A stretch of DNA of 64,000 nt from a bacterium (GCA_020444265.1 JAHLLH010000010.1:62001-126000), one strand, 5' to 3'. Positions 8,633 through 17,649 are shown, counted from the stretch's first letter. The notes: a model not told the origin generated them from the letters alone. Numbers and translations are program-made.

Positions 8633-9934
8633 ATGCGTGTCAGCATTTTCGGCATGGGCTATGTAGGGTTGGTGACTGCAGCCTGTCTATACAGAAATGG
8701 GCATACAATTGTCGGTGTCGACATCGATCCGACGAAAATTGAGATGCTTCGAGAAGGGAAATCTCCAATTGTCGAACCGGGGCTTCCTGAATTGCTGAAG
8801 GCTGGTGTCGAAGCGGGGAAGATTACTGCCACCTCGGTCGCCGCTGAAGCGATAGCTGAAACGGATGTCTCCCTGATCTGTGTGGGGACCCCAAGTCGTT
8901 CAGATGGGGCTCAAAACCTCTCTTTCGTTCATCGCGTCAGCCGTCAGATCGGTGAATCCATTGCAGAGAAGGACACTGAACACACGGTTGTTCTTCGCAG
9001 CACGGTCACCCCGGGGACAACACTCGTTGTCCGGGATATCATTGACGAAGTCGCAGGGGAGGGAAAGACACACTTCGCGTTCAACCCTGAATTCCTGCGC
9101 GAAGGTTCGTCTATCAAGGACTTCGACAATCCTCCCTACACGGTAATCGGGGCACTCGACGAGGTTGCCGATAGGAACCTGCGAGAAATCTACAGCGGGG
9201 TTTCTGGACCGGTGATTACGACCGCACCAACTGTGGCCGAGATGATCAAAATGACTGCCAATGCCTGGCATGCGACCAAGATTACCTTTGCAAACGAAGT
9301 TGGCCGTCTTGCCCAGCTTGCAGGTGTTGATGGACGTGAGGTGATGAACATCATCATGCAGGATACCAAGCTGAATGTCTCAACTGCCTACATGCGGCCT
9401 GGTTTTGCTTACGGCGGGTCTTGCCTGCCAAAGGATGTCCGGGCACTCTCTTTCCTCGGGCGAATGGAGAATGTGCCGGTACCATTGCTCGATTCTTTGG
9501 AACGGTCCAACCACAGCCACATCGGGCACGCTCTAAACCTGATCCAGAAGACAGGCAAGAAGAAAATCGGGATGCTCGGTCTCGCTTTTAAATCCAATAC
9601 GGATGACCTCCGCGAGAGTCCCGCCGTCGAATTGGCAGAACGTCTCCTCGGCAAGGGTTATGAGCTGCTGATTCATGATCCTGCCGTGCAGGAAGCAAAG
9701 CTAATGGGTGCCAACAAGGCCTATATCGAGAGCATGCTGCCACATCTCTCCGGCCTGCTTGTCGAGAATGCACAGCAGGTCGTGGAACATGCGGACGTGA
9801 TGCTGGTTACCCATGGGGATAAAAGCTTCTCCGCCATTCTTGATAAACTGCCCGAATCGGTTATTATTGTTGATGTCGCAGGTTACTTGAACAACAAACC
9901 CGAAGGCCGCTCCTATGTCGGCATCGCCTGGTAA
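8633..9934 (+). CDS. algD: GDP-mannose 6-dehydrogenase (AlgD-type)
   Basis: Four-electron NAD-dependent oxidation of GDP-mannose to GDP-mannuronate. The 433 aa from ATG 8633 (MRVSIFGMGYVGLVTAACLY) match the UDP-Glc/GDP-Man dehydrogenase fold and resemble Pseudomonas AlgD in diagnostic places: GKSPIVEPGL, NPEFLREGSSIKDFDNPP, MRPGFAYGGSCLPKDVRALS (catalytic Cys) and ANKAYIESMLPHLSGLL. The last motif is typical of AlgD rather than of UDP-glucose dehydrogenases. The in-frame extension back to 8498 overlaps the heparinase gene and is not credible. ManC at 49.4 kb would supply GDP-mannose. The next gene overlaps its end by 20 bp. Confidence 0.88.
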   Translation: MRVSIFGMGYVGLVTAACLYRNGHTIVGVDIDPTKIEMLREGKSPIVEPGLPELLKAGVEAGKITATSVAAEAIAETDVSLICVGTPSRSDGAQNLSFVHRVSRQIGESIAEKDTEHTVVLRSTVTPGTTLVVRDIIDEVAGEGKTHFAFNPEFLREGSSIKDFDNPPYTVIGALDEVADRNLREIYSGVSGPVITTAPTVAEMIKMTANAWHATKITFANEVGRLAQLAGVDGREVMNIIMQDTKLNVSTAYMRPGFAYGGSCLPKDVRALSFLGRMENVPVPLLDSLERSNHSHIGHALNLIQKTGKKKIGMLGLAFKSNTDDLRESPAVELAERLLGKGYELLIHDPAVQEAKLMGANKAYIESMLPHLSGLLVENAQQVVEHADVMLVTHGDKSFSAILDKLPESVIIVDVAGYLNNKPEGRSYVGIAW

Positions 9935-11117
9935 AAAGAAAGTCCTGATCATCGTTGAGAATCTCCCGGTTCCCTTCGATCGACGTGTCTGGATGGAAGC
10001 GACAACACTGCATGCTGATGGCTGGCAGGTGAGTGTGATCTGTCCAACGGGTAAAGGGTATACGAAGGAATACGAGGAAATTGACGGGATTCACATTTAC
10101 CGTCACCCACTGCCGGAGGAGGTGAGTTCAGCCTTTGGATATCTACGAGAATACTCAGCAGCACTTTACTGGCAGTTTCGCCTCTCGATGCGAGTTGCCA
10201 GGGAACGCGGCTTCCGTATTATCCAGGCATGCAATCCCCCTGACCTGATGTTCCTCGTCGCTTTGCCTTATAAGTATCTGCGGGGTGTGAAATTCATCTT
10301 CGATCACCATGATCTCAGTCTCGAACTCTACGAATCGAAGTTCAACAAGCGTGGCTTTTTTCATACTGCCTTGGCGGTGATGGAAAAACTCACTTTCTGG
10401 ACAGCAGATCGTGTGATGAGTACCAATGAGTCCTACAAGGAAGTGGCGATTAAACGTGGCGGGAAAAATCCTGACCATGTCCAAGTTGTTCGTAGTGGCC
10501 CAGACTTGAATTTCTTTAACCCGGTTCCTGTCAATAAGAGCCTTAAACAGGGACGTAAATTCCTCGTAGGCTATCTCGGGGTGATGGGCGAATTCGATGG
10601 TGTGGATCACCTCGTACGAGCAGCTCATCACCTCATCAGCGAGGACAAACGGGATGACATCCATTTTGTCTTTGTCGGTGATGGGCCCATGCGTTCATCC
10701 TTGATCGATTTAGCCGAAGAATTCGGCATCAGTGAGCAATTGGAGTTCACTGGACGGATCCCGGATAAGGAGATGATCGAGACCCTCTCCAGCTGCGATG
10801 TATGTGTCAATGCTGACCCGCTTAATCCGCTTAACGACAAATCGACCATGAACAAGATTCTCGAGTACATGGCATTGTCTAAGCCGATTGTGCAGTACGA
10901 GTTGAAAGAGGGAAGGTATTCCGCCGGTGAAGCATCCCTCTACGCAGAACCGAATAATACGCGCGATATGGCGGACAAGATTGCTGAGTTGCTGGCGGAT
11001 GAACCTAAACGCGCAGAGATGGGACGTATTGGACGTGCTCGGATGGAAGAACAGTTCGAGTGGAAGCACCAACGAATGCACCTCTTAGACGTCTACAACC
11101 GACTGATAGAAGAGTAG
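9915..11117 (+). CDS. Glycosyltransferase family 4
   Basis: GT4 glycosyltransferase of 400 aa. VLIIVENLPVPFDRRVWMEA is the typical N-terminal motif of the FDRRVW subgroup in exopolysaccharide clusters, followed by EEIDGIHIYRHPLP. GYLGVMGEFDGVDHLVRAA begins the second domain and FVGDGPMRSSLIDLAEEF and NKILEYMALSKPIVQYE form the donor site. ATG 9915 lies inside the end of algD (20-bp overlap), so translation is coupled. This pairing suggests, without proof, that it could be the transferase using GDP-mannuronate or mannose. A hairpin terminator follows at 11140. Confidence 0.87.
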   Translation: MSASPGKKKVLIIVENLPVPFDRRVWMEATTLHADGWQVSVICPTGKGYTKEYEEIDGIHIYRHPLPEEVSSAFGYLREYSAALYWQFRLSMRVARERGFRIIQACNPPDLMFLVALPYKYLRGVKFIFDHHDLSLELYESKFNKRGFFHTALAVMEKLTFWTADRVMSTNESYKEVAIKRGGKNPDHVQVVRSGPDLNFFNPVPVNKSLKQGRKFLVGYLGVMGEFDGVDHLVRAAHHLISEDKRDDIHFVFVGDGPMRSSLIDLAEEFGISEQLEFTGRIPDKEMIETLSSCDVCVNADPLNPLNDKSTMNKILEYMALSKPIVQYELKEGRYSAGEASLYAEPNNTRDMADKIAELLADEPKRAEMGRIGRARMEEQFEWKHQRMHLLDVYNRLIEE

Positions 11118-11139
11118 ACAATTCACAAATCAATACTCC

Positions 11140-11165
11140 AACCCTGCTTTCCGGCAGGGTTTTCC
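11140..11165 (+). terminator. Rho-independent terminator after the algD operon
   Basis: AACCCTGC (11140-11147) pairs with GCAGGGTT (11154-11161) around a 6-nt loop. It is followed by a short T-rich run and lies 22 nt after the stop of the glycosyltransferase at 9915-11117. Confidence 0.6.
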
Positions 11166-11191
11166 ATCTCTCACCCTTGCCTCGCATACTC

Positions 11192-11220
11192 TTGACTCAT
11201 CGAAGGTAATCGCGTATGTT
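11192..11220 (+). promoter_or_regulatory. Sigma70-like promoter for the first beta-helix gene
   Basis: TTGACT (11192-11197) and TATGTT (11215-11220) are separated by exactly 17 nt, right after the terminator of the previous operon. The predicted start near 11227 leaves a leader of about 100 nt before ATG 11327. The -10 box is embedded in the palindromic operator described next. Confidence 0.5.
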
Positions 11221-11243
11221 GAACATACTGAACGTATGTTCAG
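11214..11243 (+). promoter_or_regulatory. Palindromic operator over the -10 box
   Basis: GTATGTT-G-AACATAC (11214-11228) is a perfect inverted repeat overlapping the -10 hexamer. CTGAAC-GTAT-GTTCAG (11228-11243) is a second one directly abutting it. GTATGTT also occurs as a direct repeat at 11214 and 11234, 20 bp apart (two helical turns). The position over the -10 and start point suggests a repressor site; the regulator is unknown. Confidence 0.45.
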
Positions 11244-11326
11244 TTACCTGCCTTGTCTGATTCAGACCGAAGTAACTCTTCAGTTCCTACCGTCGAGAAG
11301 TATCCCACCAGAAAGAGGACTCTCCC

Positions 11327-12532
11327 ATGAAACACGATCAAACCATTACGACCCTCGCTTTGCTTCTTCTGTTGTCTTTCTCTATCGTCCCAATCTGCTC
11401 AGCCGAAGTTTGGTATGTCCGTGCAACAGGCAGTGATTCGAACAGCGGACTCAGCTGGTCGGATCCCTATGCAACACTGTTTGAAGCGCACGAATCGATG
11501 ACTGCAGGAGATACCATTGTTGTTGCTTCGGGTGATACCCTGGTTGAGAAGGCCACTTTCCTCAAAAGTGCTTTCCTTTGGCCTATCGAAGAGGAAGACT
11601 CCCTCAGCTTGCATCCATCAAACAGACACTTCCTGATGGGGAATATTAAAGCCTCTGACCATGATGATTTCCTTGTTGCGAAAGGTGCAGGAGTGGTTCT
11701 CAGTGTTGAAGGAGTGACCTTGCTGGGAAACCTGGATGGATCTGGGGTGGATGTTATACGTACTCACTTGCTGGCCAGAGATGGTGGCAGCATCATTGCC
11801 CGCCGGATACTTGGCAAGGATGGTATGCGTGCGCTAAATCTTTATCAAGATGGCACCCTCGATCTTAAAGATGCCAGGTTCGAAGGGGTGCGTGAGTTTG
11901 CGATTTTGGTGACCAATTCAAATGGCAACATGGAAAATGTCGAGTTCATAGAATCTAGAGGGACCATTCTAAACAGTCGTGACAACCGAGCGAACCATAA
12001 CCTTGAACTGGTGCGGTGTACCTTCATTGGGGGCGAAAATGGTTTTGTCTTCAATGAGGAAGACAGCTTGGACTTGAGCCTTGATCACTGTCTCATTGCC
12101 CAACTTGACACGACTGGTATACAGCACAGAGGAGCAGGCGTCCATCAAATCAATAATACCACCTTTGCGTCGCTGGGAAATGTGATCGAGCTGGGAGAAT
12201 CGGGGCGTGCAACCTTTACGGATTGCATTGTCACGGATTGCGATTCCCTTCTTATGGTTTCTCCTGGTGCATCCCTCGAGTTGATTGGAGTCTTACTCTG
12301 GTCAACAGCGGTTCCAGACCCCTTTCCTCATGAAGTCGAGGGGCAAGCGGTACTCGGGAATCCCAACTTTATCTCTTCTATCGGTTGGGGCTATCGACCG
12401 GGGAATGGTCCCCTGGTACGTGCCGTCGCAGTCGCCTCTCCTTGGTGCGGGGCTGTTGAACCGGTCAGGAGTTCCAGTGAGTCGTGGGGACGTCCTGGTT
12501 GGTCAAAATATTGTCAACGCTATGGTCGATAA
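11327..12532 (+). CDS. Secreted right-handed beta-helix repeat protein, probably frameshifted near its 3' end
   Basis: Exported protein with a signal peptide (ALLLLLSFSIVPICSA, cleavage after residue 26). It then has the sequence typical of the start of parallel beta-helix proteins, WYVRATGSDSNSGLSWSDPY, and repeated short strands (LARDGGSIIARRI, LDLKDARFEGV, LELVRCTFIGG, FTDCIVTDCDSLL). Such proteins bind or cleave polysaccharides. I see no clear catalytic residues. The last 40 residues look unnatural. If one C is removed from the CCCC run at 12410-12413, the frame continues GNGPWYVPSQSPLLGAG, the usual end of this fold, and stops at 12599 instead of 12532. This could be a sequencing error or a real mutation. 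A good Shine-Dalgarno sequence (AGAGGA) precedes ATG 11327. Confidence 0.78.
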   Translation: MKHDQTITTLALLLLLSFSIVPICSAEVWYVRATGSDSNSGLSWSDPYATLFEAHESMTAGDTIVVASGDTLVEKATFLKSAFLWPIEEEDSLSLHPSNRHFLMGNIKASDHDDFLVAKGAGVVLSVEGVTLLGNLDGSGVDVIRTHLLARDGGSIIARRILGKDGMRALNLYQDGTLDLKDARFEGVREFAILVTNSNGNMENVEFIESRGTILNSRDNRANHNLELVRCTFIGGENGFVFNEEDSLDLSLDHCLIAQLDTTGIQHRGAGVHQINNTTFASLGNVIELGESGRATFTDCIVTDCDSLLMVSPGASLELIGVLLWSTAVPDPFPHEVEGQAVLGNPNFISSIGWGYRPGNGPLVRAVAVASPWCGAVEPVRSSSESWGRPGWSKYCQRYGR

Positions 12533-12599
12533 CTTGAATAGTCCAGTCATTAGAAATATACCGGTCGATCGACCGGTATATTTCTCGCTCCAAGCCTAA
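12410..12599 (+). pseudogene. Likely displaced C-terminus of the 11327 beta-helix gene (+1 frame)
   Basis: In the +1 frame after the C4 run at 12410-12413 the sequence reads PWYVPSQSPLLGAGLLNRSG and runs to a stop at 12599. SPLLGAG is the kind of motif that ends beta-helix proteins, whereas the nominal frame ends in Arg/Ser/Trp-rich residues. The displaced tail would run across the 34-bp palindrome at 12552-12585. Confidence 0.5.
12552..12585. repeat. Perfect 34-bp palindrome
   Basis: AGAAATATACCGGTCGA (12552-12568) is followed directly by its exact reverse complement (12569-12585), with no spacer. It lies 20 nt after the stop at 12532. In RNA it would form a long hairpin with a small GAUC loop, but no T-run follows, so it is an atypical terminator. 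A dimeric protein binding site or cruciform is an alternative. Confidence 0.85.
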
Positions 12600-12766
12600 C
12601 TTCTTGGAAGTTTCGTTGCATTAAATACTTCTACCTGGTAAGCACCAGCTGTTCACAAAAGTAGAACCCATTTTTGGAACTTTGATCACTACGAAAATGA
12701 CCGAAAAACTTTGGTTCTGAGATGATTACATTTTAGGTATAGAAAAACCCTTCAGCACGAAGGTGA

Positions 12767-14698
12767 ATGAGAGGCGAAATGGCCCGGCTGCATCGTTTTA
12801 CCACGAGTCACTTCATGATCTCGAAGAAAATCCTTGTCAGGTATATCTTGGTACTCGGAATCATGGGAGTGGTGAGGTTGTCGAACGCAACCGAAATCCA
12901 GACGTCTAGAGAAAGATGGGAAGAGTACCATGCTAGCCGGACTGAATTACTTCAACAGATAGCGAGAAACACTTCAGGACACCTCAAGGAAATTGTGTCG
13001 GCCGCTCATCGCGACACCATTCGGTTGTCATCAATCAGAGAGTTGATTGAGCAATCTTCCACAGCATCAGGTGGCTCAGAAGTTTGGCTCCTTACTCAAA
13101 GTCTCATCTTTGATCCAGCTGACCGTGTTCTGGTGCCCAAAGCTGTCACACTGAAAGTGAACGAGGGTATCAGCCTGCTTGGATCGCTCAGTGGTTTACG
13201 GGTAGAAGGAACGATAGATGCGGGTGCCTATTCCATCTTCGGAAGCACGATGGCCGACCTGCCTGACCTGAGTTCCCTACGCAATGTAAATGCAGCGTGG
13301 TTCGGCTTGATCTCAGGAGTGGATGGTGCGAACTCATCTGGCAACGCAATCAGGCGAGCCATTGCCAGCGGTGGAGATATACTGATCCCGGAAGGTCGGT
13401 ACTTCTTCAACGAAACTATTTCCCTGGGATCTCGTTTCAGTGGACGCTCCTTCTATGCTGAAAGCTCCTATGAGGTAACTTTCATCACGCTTCGGTCAGG
13501 ACCTGTTATCCACGTGAAGAATGCGTCCGATGTCCTTGTTGCAGGAATCGAATTCGAGTCAGAGCTACCGCCCGACGATCAGGCTAGTGCTGCGGTGCTC
13601 GTCGATGGCTGTACGAATGTCGTGCTCGGTGGACTCTCAATTCGGGGCAGCTACCGTTCAACCCGTCTCGTCCGCATATCCTTAAAGGGTTTCGTCTCAG
13701 GTGGTGATCGGTTGAGAATCAAGCTTGGCGGGGATCAGGTCGAGATTCCTCACACCTCCACCCGTCAGGACATGCTGGAAAAAGCCGTTGACAAGTTGGA
13801 TGGCCTTCGGCAGGTGAGTCGTGCTGCAATTGAGGGGGACGAGACTCTTCTAATCGAATTGACTGCTCCCGGCGAAGTGTATCTGAAGGCATTCCGGGTT
13901 GATCAGGATGGCAACCAGACGCCGCTTTCTATTTCAGGACGCATCGATGAACCCTCCAGTATGACTGTCCCTTCAGCCAGTTTTCTGAATGGAGTTTTTT
14001 TCAGAGACTGTGTTTACGTTCTTGTGACCAATTGTCACTTCGAAGAAGGGGTCTATACTCCTGTCCGTTTTCGACGAACAACGGATGGTGAAGCACGTGC
14101 AAACACAATCCATAATACCGTTCGGTTTGCGATGATTGACCAGGAAAAGCCCTACTCTCAAGGGTGTGAGGTGGTGGATAACCGCGGGAGCAACGTTCGT
14201 CACATTTTTATAAAGTCTGAAAAAGGGGTACCTGGAACAGTCATCGAGCGTAATCATCTGGTAATTGAGGAGGATGCCGTTACGTGGGGAAAGCCGGGTG
14301 GGATCATCGTAGTCCAGGGGCCCAATGCGAACATTCGAGGAAACACACTCTCTATTTCTCCAAACGTGGTTCGAGCGATGAGTGGGATTACTGTTTCACA
14401 ATACGGAAGAGGAACAATCGTTGCGGGGAATACCATTTCGCCGGCTGTCTTTAAGTCCAATCCTCATTATCGCCTTGGTGAAATTGGTCAGGCAGCGATT
14501 CGGGTCCAGAATCTGAAAGGAAGCGGTCAGGTGAGGATAGAGAACAATCAGATCGGCTCGCCAGGCGGGGGGCGAGGGATCTTCGTCCGGGCAGATTCTG
14601 TGATCGTTCGAGACAATTACTTCGAAGCAGAAGCCGATTCAACGGGGCATCTAGTTGTCGTTGACCGGGCATCACGATCCGTTCAGGTCAATCCCTAG
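12767..14698 (+). CDS. Exported beta-helix protein with pectate-lyase-3-like domain
   Basis: 643 aa protein with an N-terminal hydrophobic segment (ILVRYILVLGIMGVV) suiting a signal peptide after a long basic n-region. Starts at 12767, 12779 or 12815 are possible; GAAGG precedes the first. NVNAAWFGLISGVDGANSSG and AIASGGDILIPEGRYFFNET (about residues 173-215) are the classic entry of pectate-lyase-3/glycosyl hydrolase 28-like beta-helices. Later coils include VLVAGIEFES, VFFRDCVYVLVTNCHFEEGV, ANIRGNTLSIS and VRIENNQIG. Residues 300-380 form an insert between coils. Like its upstream neighbour it probably acts on, or binds, the secreted polysaccharide. Lyase activity is not certain, since no clear active site was recognised. 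Confidence 0.78.
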   Translation: MRGEMARLHRFTTSHFMISKKILVRYILVLGIMGVVRLSNATEIQTSRERWEEYHASRTELLQQIARNTSGHLKEIVSAAHRDTIRLSSIRELIEQSSTASGGSEVWLLTQSLIFDPADRVLVPKAVTLKVNEGISLLGSLSGLRVEGTIDAGAYSIFGSTMADLPDLSSLRNVNAAWFGLISGVDGANSSGNAIRRAIASGGDILIPEGRYFFNETISLGSRFSGRSFYAESSYEVTFITLRSGPVIHVKNASDVLVAGIEFESELPPDDQASAAVLVDGCTNVVLGGLSIRGSYRSTRLVRISLKGFVSGGDRLRIKLGGDQVEIPHTSTRQDMLEKAVDKLDGLRQVSRAAIEGDETLLIELTAPGEVYLKAFRVDQDGNQTPLSISGRIDEPSSMTVPSASFLNGVFFRDCVYVLVTNCHFEEGVYTPVRFRRTTDGEARANTIHNTVRFAMIDQEKPYSQGCEVVDNRGSNVRHIFIKSEKGVPGTVIERNHLVIEEDAVTWGKPGGIIVVQGPNANIRGNTLSISPNVVRAMSGITVSQYGRGTIVAGNTISPAVFKSNPHYRLGEIGQAAIRVQNLKGSGQVRIENNQIGSPGGGRGIFVRADSVIVRDNYFEAEADSTGHLVVVDRASRSVQVNP

Positions 14699-14721
14699 CC
14701 AACTCCCCCGTTCCACTCTGT

Positions 14722-16413
14722 CTACCGAGTCCAGAAATTATAGGCAACTCGTACGAGAGCAAAGCTGTAATCCTTCCCGACGTCGGACCCGCGTGCATAT
14801 TGAACTTCCACCACAGCCCGTTCAAGAGCTTGAACATGAGCGGCAATTCCAACCTCTCGACTATCCTCACGTACTCCATCCAGGAAAGGGAATATTCCTT
14901 CATTGCCCCCGCTTCTCACTGTTTCATTTCTAGCGCCCCCGACAACAGGTTCTCCTTCTGGTGTCGCACCGTGCCGCCTGCCGGAAGCAAATAATTCGAT
15001 CCACAGATGATTTTGGGCATACCATCGCCACTGGACATGCCATTCGTCACTATTGGGGGGCAGGTAGGTTGCGAGGGGTCGATCCCACGTAGTAGGACGA
15101 TTGATAGGGAACCAATGTGTAAAAACAAATGGCCGGACCTTTGTGTACTCGATCCTGATATCCTGACGTGGTAATCCGATCCACCGACTCCCGACGGTAT
15201 AAGCGGTCCTGTTACCAAACTCTTCAGAGCCAAACGCTCCAAGATTTGCTTCATCAAGGAGGAATTCTCCATACAACATCAGAGATCGAATGGGTTTGAC
15301 ACGAATATCGGCGTTCCAGAGAACATTGTCATCATAATCCTGATGATGTCCCTCAGACCAATAAAGATTCATGGGAAGGAGATAACCAATTTCAGCGGAA
15401 CGCTCCCCGTAAATCACAGCTTCATTGAGGCCGATCGAAACCCAATTCGTTGGATTCAACTCTAGTCGATGTCCCGCGATGAACTTGTTCGGGTACATCC
15501 TTCGAACATTACCCTCCGGGGTCGTGAAAAGGGTATCCCGAAGTGCGGGTCCAGCATTCAGCTCTCCATGAAGAATGAGAAAGCGTATCTTGTCACCAAT
15601 CATCAACTGTGTTTCAATAAATGGATATGGGGCATGAAGGTGATCAAGGAGCAGAGGATTCCAGTAAGATGGCCCCCAGGAGTGTTTTGAGCGGCCAGCC
15701 CGGAGGCTGAAGAATGAATTTGCATAGCCGACGTATGCTTGTGTTTGATCATACGAAAGAGATGCTTCACCAATGTCACGATACCCGGAGGTTTGTCCAT
15801 ACACGACTCGATGTGAACTGGCACCTCGTTCTATAGTATCCGTAAACCGTACGTAAGCACCCCAGTTCTCTTTCCAGTTTGCCCAGCTCTCAACACCCCA
15901 AGTGTGTATGATGAAGGGATCATTTTTAAATCGCTCATCAAGGATGGCATCAAAACGCTGAATGAAATCGATTCCGAACTCCAGATTGTTCTTCCTGTCA
16001 TAATAGGTGAAAAGATGGTCACGGTTGTTGAACAATCTGCTGGCAAACCCATCCAATCGCATCAGCCTGCCAAATAGAAACTCTGAAAACCAGATGGATC
16101 GATCTGCTTTCACGGTGGAAACGGTATCGAAGGATAATTGGTATCGGTTTACTAGATATTGCCCATATCCACCACTAATCCTCTCGTTTGCGTTCTCCAC
16201 AAATTGTGCCGCAAACCTTGTAGAAAGGGGCATATATCCTGGTGGCGGCGTCAGTGAATCGGAAGACAGCCAGAGATAGTGGCTGTCGAATGCCTCTTCT
16301 GTGTATCGCTCAACGAACAATGGGTGAGCCATCAGTGGACTGGTGATTAAGAAAAGAGCTGCTATCAGGAAGAACCTTTTGGTTACACCATGGACACGGT
16401 GCTGACAATGCAT
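14722..16413 (-). CDS. Wzi-like capsule assembly outer-membrane barrel
   Basis: Outer-membrane beta-barrel of 563 aa resembling the capsule-assembly Wzi family, which anchors or organises polysaccharide on the surface. The signal peptide ends at LMA (residue 29). Strands alternate through the sequence, with FFSLRAGRSKHSWGPSYWNP as the recognisable family motif (about residues 235-254). LVRVAYNFWTR* supplies a terminal aromatic strand for barrel insertion. GAGGA lies 7 nt upstream of the ATG at 16413. It faces the beta-helix gene tail to tail with 23 nt between stops and is divergent from rmlA. Its place beside secreted beta-helix proteins suggests all three act at the cell surface. Confidence 0.8.
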   Translation of the reverse strand: MHCQHRVHGVTKRFFLIAALFLITSPLMAHPLFVERYTEEAFDSHYLWLSSDSLTPPPGYMPLSTRFAAQFVENANERISGGYGQYLVNRYQLSFDTVSTVKADRSIWFSEFLFGRLMRLDGFASRLFNNRDHLFTYYDRKNNLEFGIDFIQRFDAILDERFKNDPFIIHTWGVESWANWKENWGAYVRFTDTIERGASSHRVVYGQTSGYRDIGEASLSYDQTQAYVGYANSFFSLRAGRSKHSWGPSYWNPLLLDHLHAPYPFIETQLMIGDKIRFLILHGELNAGPALRDTLFTTPEGNVRRMYPNKFIAGHRLELNPTNWVSIGLNEAVIYGERSAEIGYLLPMNLYWSEGHHQDYDDNVLWNADIRVKPIRSLMLYGEFLLDEANLGAFGSEEFGNRTAYTVGSRWIGLPRQDIRIEYTKVRPFVFTHWFPINRPTTWDRPLATYLPPNSDEWHVQWRWYAQNHLWIELFASGRRHGATPEGEPVVGGARNETVRSGGNEGIFPFLDGVREDSREVGIAAHVQALERAVVEVQYARGSDVGKDYSFALVRVAYNFWTR

Positions 16414-16723
16414 GGGTCAATCCTCAGCCATTATATGAATCAGGAATAAGCAGTTTTCGGGCCTTTCAGTCTCGCCAATGAAGATGATGAATTATTCTCT
16501 TTGGTTCAATCTACTTCGCATCAGGAGCACTTTTTGTAGGCGAATCCGTTCGAGATAGCAGCAAGACTCAATGGAACCGAGGGCCTTTCAGGAGAGTGGG
16601 ATCATCCTGAGTAGCGCCTTATCTTCTACGATTGCTTTTATGGTAGGGCACCAAGGTGAAAAGCTACCCTGCCTATTGGTAGGTACAAAAATCTAATCGT
16701 TGATTGAACCCAGGGGCGACCGC
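16414..16723. other. Divergent intergenic region between wzi-like gene and rmlA (310 bp)
   Basis: No gene is visible. GGGCCTTTCAG occurs twice in direct orientation (16459-16469 and 16581-16591). Near the rmlA side a small nested structure is possible: GGTAG ... CACC-AA-GGTG ... CTACC (about 16642-16669). No convincing -35/-10 pair was found for either gene. Confidence 0.4.
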
Positions 16724-17599
16724 ATGAAAGGCATTATTCTCGCTGGTGGAAGTGGTACGAGACTCTACCCCGTCACAAGACCGATCGTGAAGCAGTTGCT
16801 GCCGATCTATGACAAGCCCATGATCTATTACCCGCTGTCGGTGCTGATGCTCGCCGGGATCCGTGAAATCCTTATCATCTCAACTCCAGCTGATACACAC
16901 AAGTTTGAGGAGATGTTCGGGGATGGCTCTGCACTAGGCATCGATCTGCAGTACAAAGTTCAACCCGCACCGGAAGGGCTTGCCCAGGCATTCCTGTTAG
17001 GCGAAGATTTCATTGGCGATGATGATGTATGCCTGATTCTTGGTGATAATATTTTCTACGGACATGGCTTCACGGATCTTCTTGAACAAAGCCGGAAAAC
17101 AGTTGAGGAAGAGAAGAAGGCTGTTGTCTTCGGCTATTACGTTCAGGATCCTAACCGCTATGGCATTGTTGAGTTTGACAAACAGGGTAAGGTGTTGTCC
17201 ATAGAGGAAAAACCGGACCACCCACGCAGCAATTACGCAGTTGTCGGACTCTATTTTTATACGAATGATGTTATTCAGATAGCCAAACAAGTGAAGCCAT
17301 CCCATCGCGGTGAACTTGAGATTACGTCTGTGAACCAAGCCTATCTCGAGCAAAAGCGACTTACAGTTGAACTGATGGGACGAGGCTACGCATGGCTGGA
17401 CACCGGAACCCACCAGAGTCTCCTCGATGCAAGCGTTTTTGTTGAAACTCTGGAAAAACGGACCAGCTTAAAGATTGCATGTATCGAAGAGATCGCCTAC
17501 CGTCAGGGCTACATCACCCGCGATGAGCTGCTCCAACTTGCGCAACCGATGGCCAAGAACGAGTACGGTCAGTACCTGATGCGAATTGCGGACGAATAG
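16724..17599 (+). CDS. rmlA: Glucose-1-phosphate thymidylyltransferase
   Basis: First step of dTDP-L-rhamnose synthesis: glucose-1-phosphate plus dTTP gives dTDP-glucose. 291 aa from ATG 16724 (AGGGGCGA upstream), the usual length. [20 protein letters not shown] is the nucleotide-binding signature, then [52 protein letters not shown] and [18 protein letters not shown]. The longer TTG start at 16700 is unlikely. It leads an rmlA-rmlC-rmlD operon that lacks rmlB, which lies about 40 kb away at 57.3 kb. Confidence 0.96.
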   Translation: MKGIILAGGSGTRLYPVTRPIVKQLLPIYDKPMIYYPLSVLMLAGIREILIISTPADTHKFEEMFGDGSALGIDLQYKVQPAPEGLAQAFLLGEDFIGDDDVCLILGDNIFYGHGFTDLLEQSRKTVEEEKKAVVFGYYVQDPNRYGIVEFDKQGKVLSIEEKPDHPRSNYAVVGLYFYTNDVIQIAKQVKPSHRGELEITSVNQAYLEQKRLTVELMGRGYAWLDTGTHQSLLDASVFVETLEKRTSLKIACIEEIAYRQGYITRDELLQLAQPMAKNEYGQYLMRIADE

Positions 17600-17649
17600 T
17601 ATCGTGGCAGATGCCTTTTCGGGGGGAAAAGAGGAAGATGGGAGACGGA

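Noticed and set aside
16459-16591. Direct repeat GGGCCTTTCAG in the wzi-rmlA intergenic region
   Set aside because: Only 11 bp, 122 bp apart, no further context; too weak to call an element.
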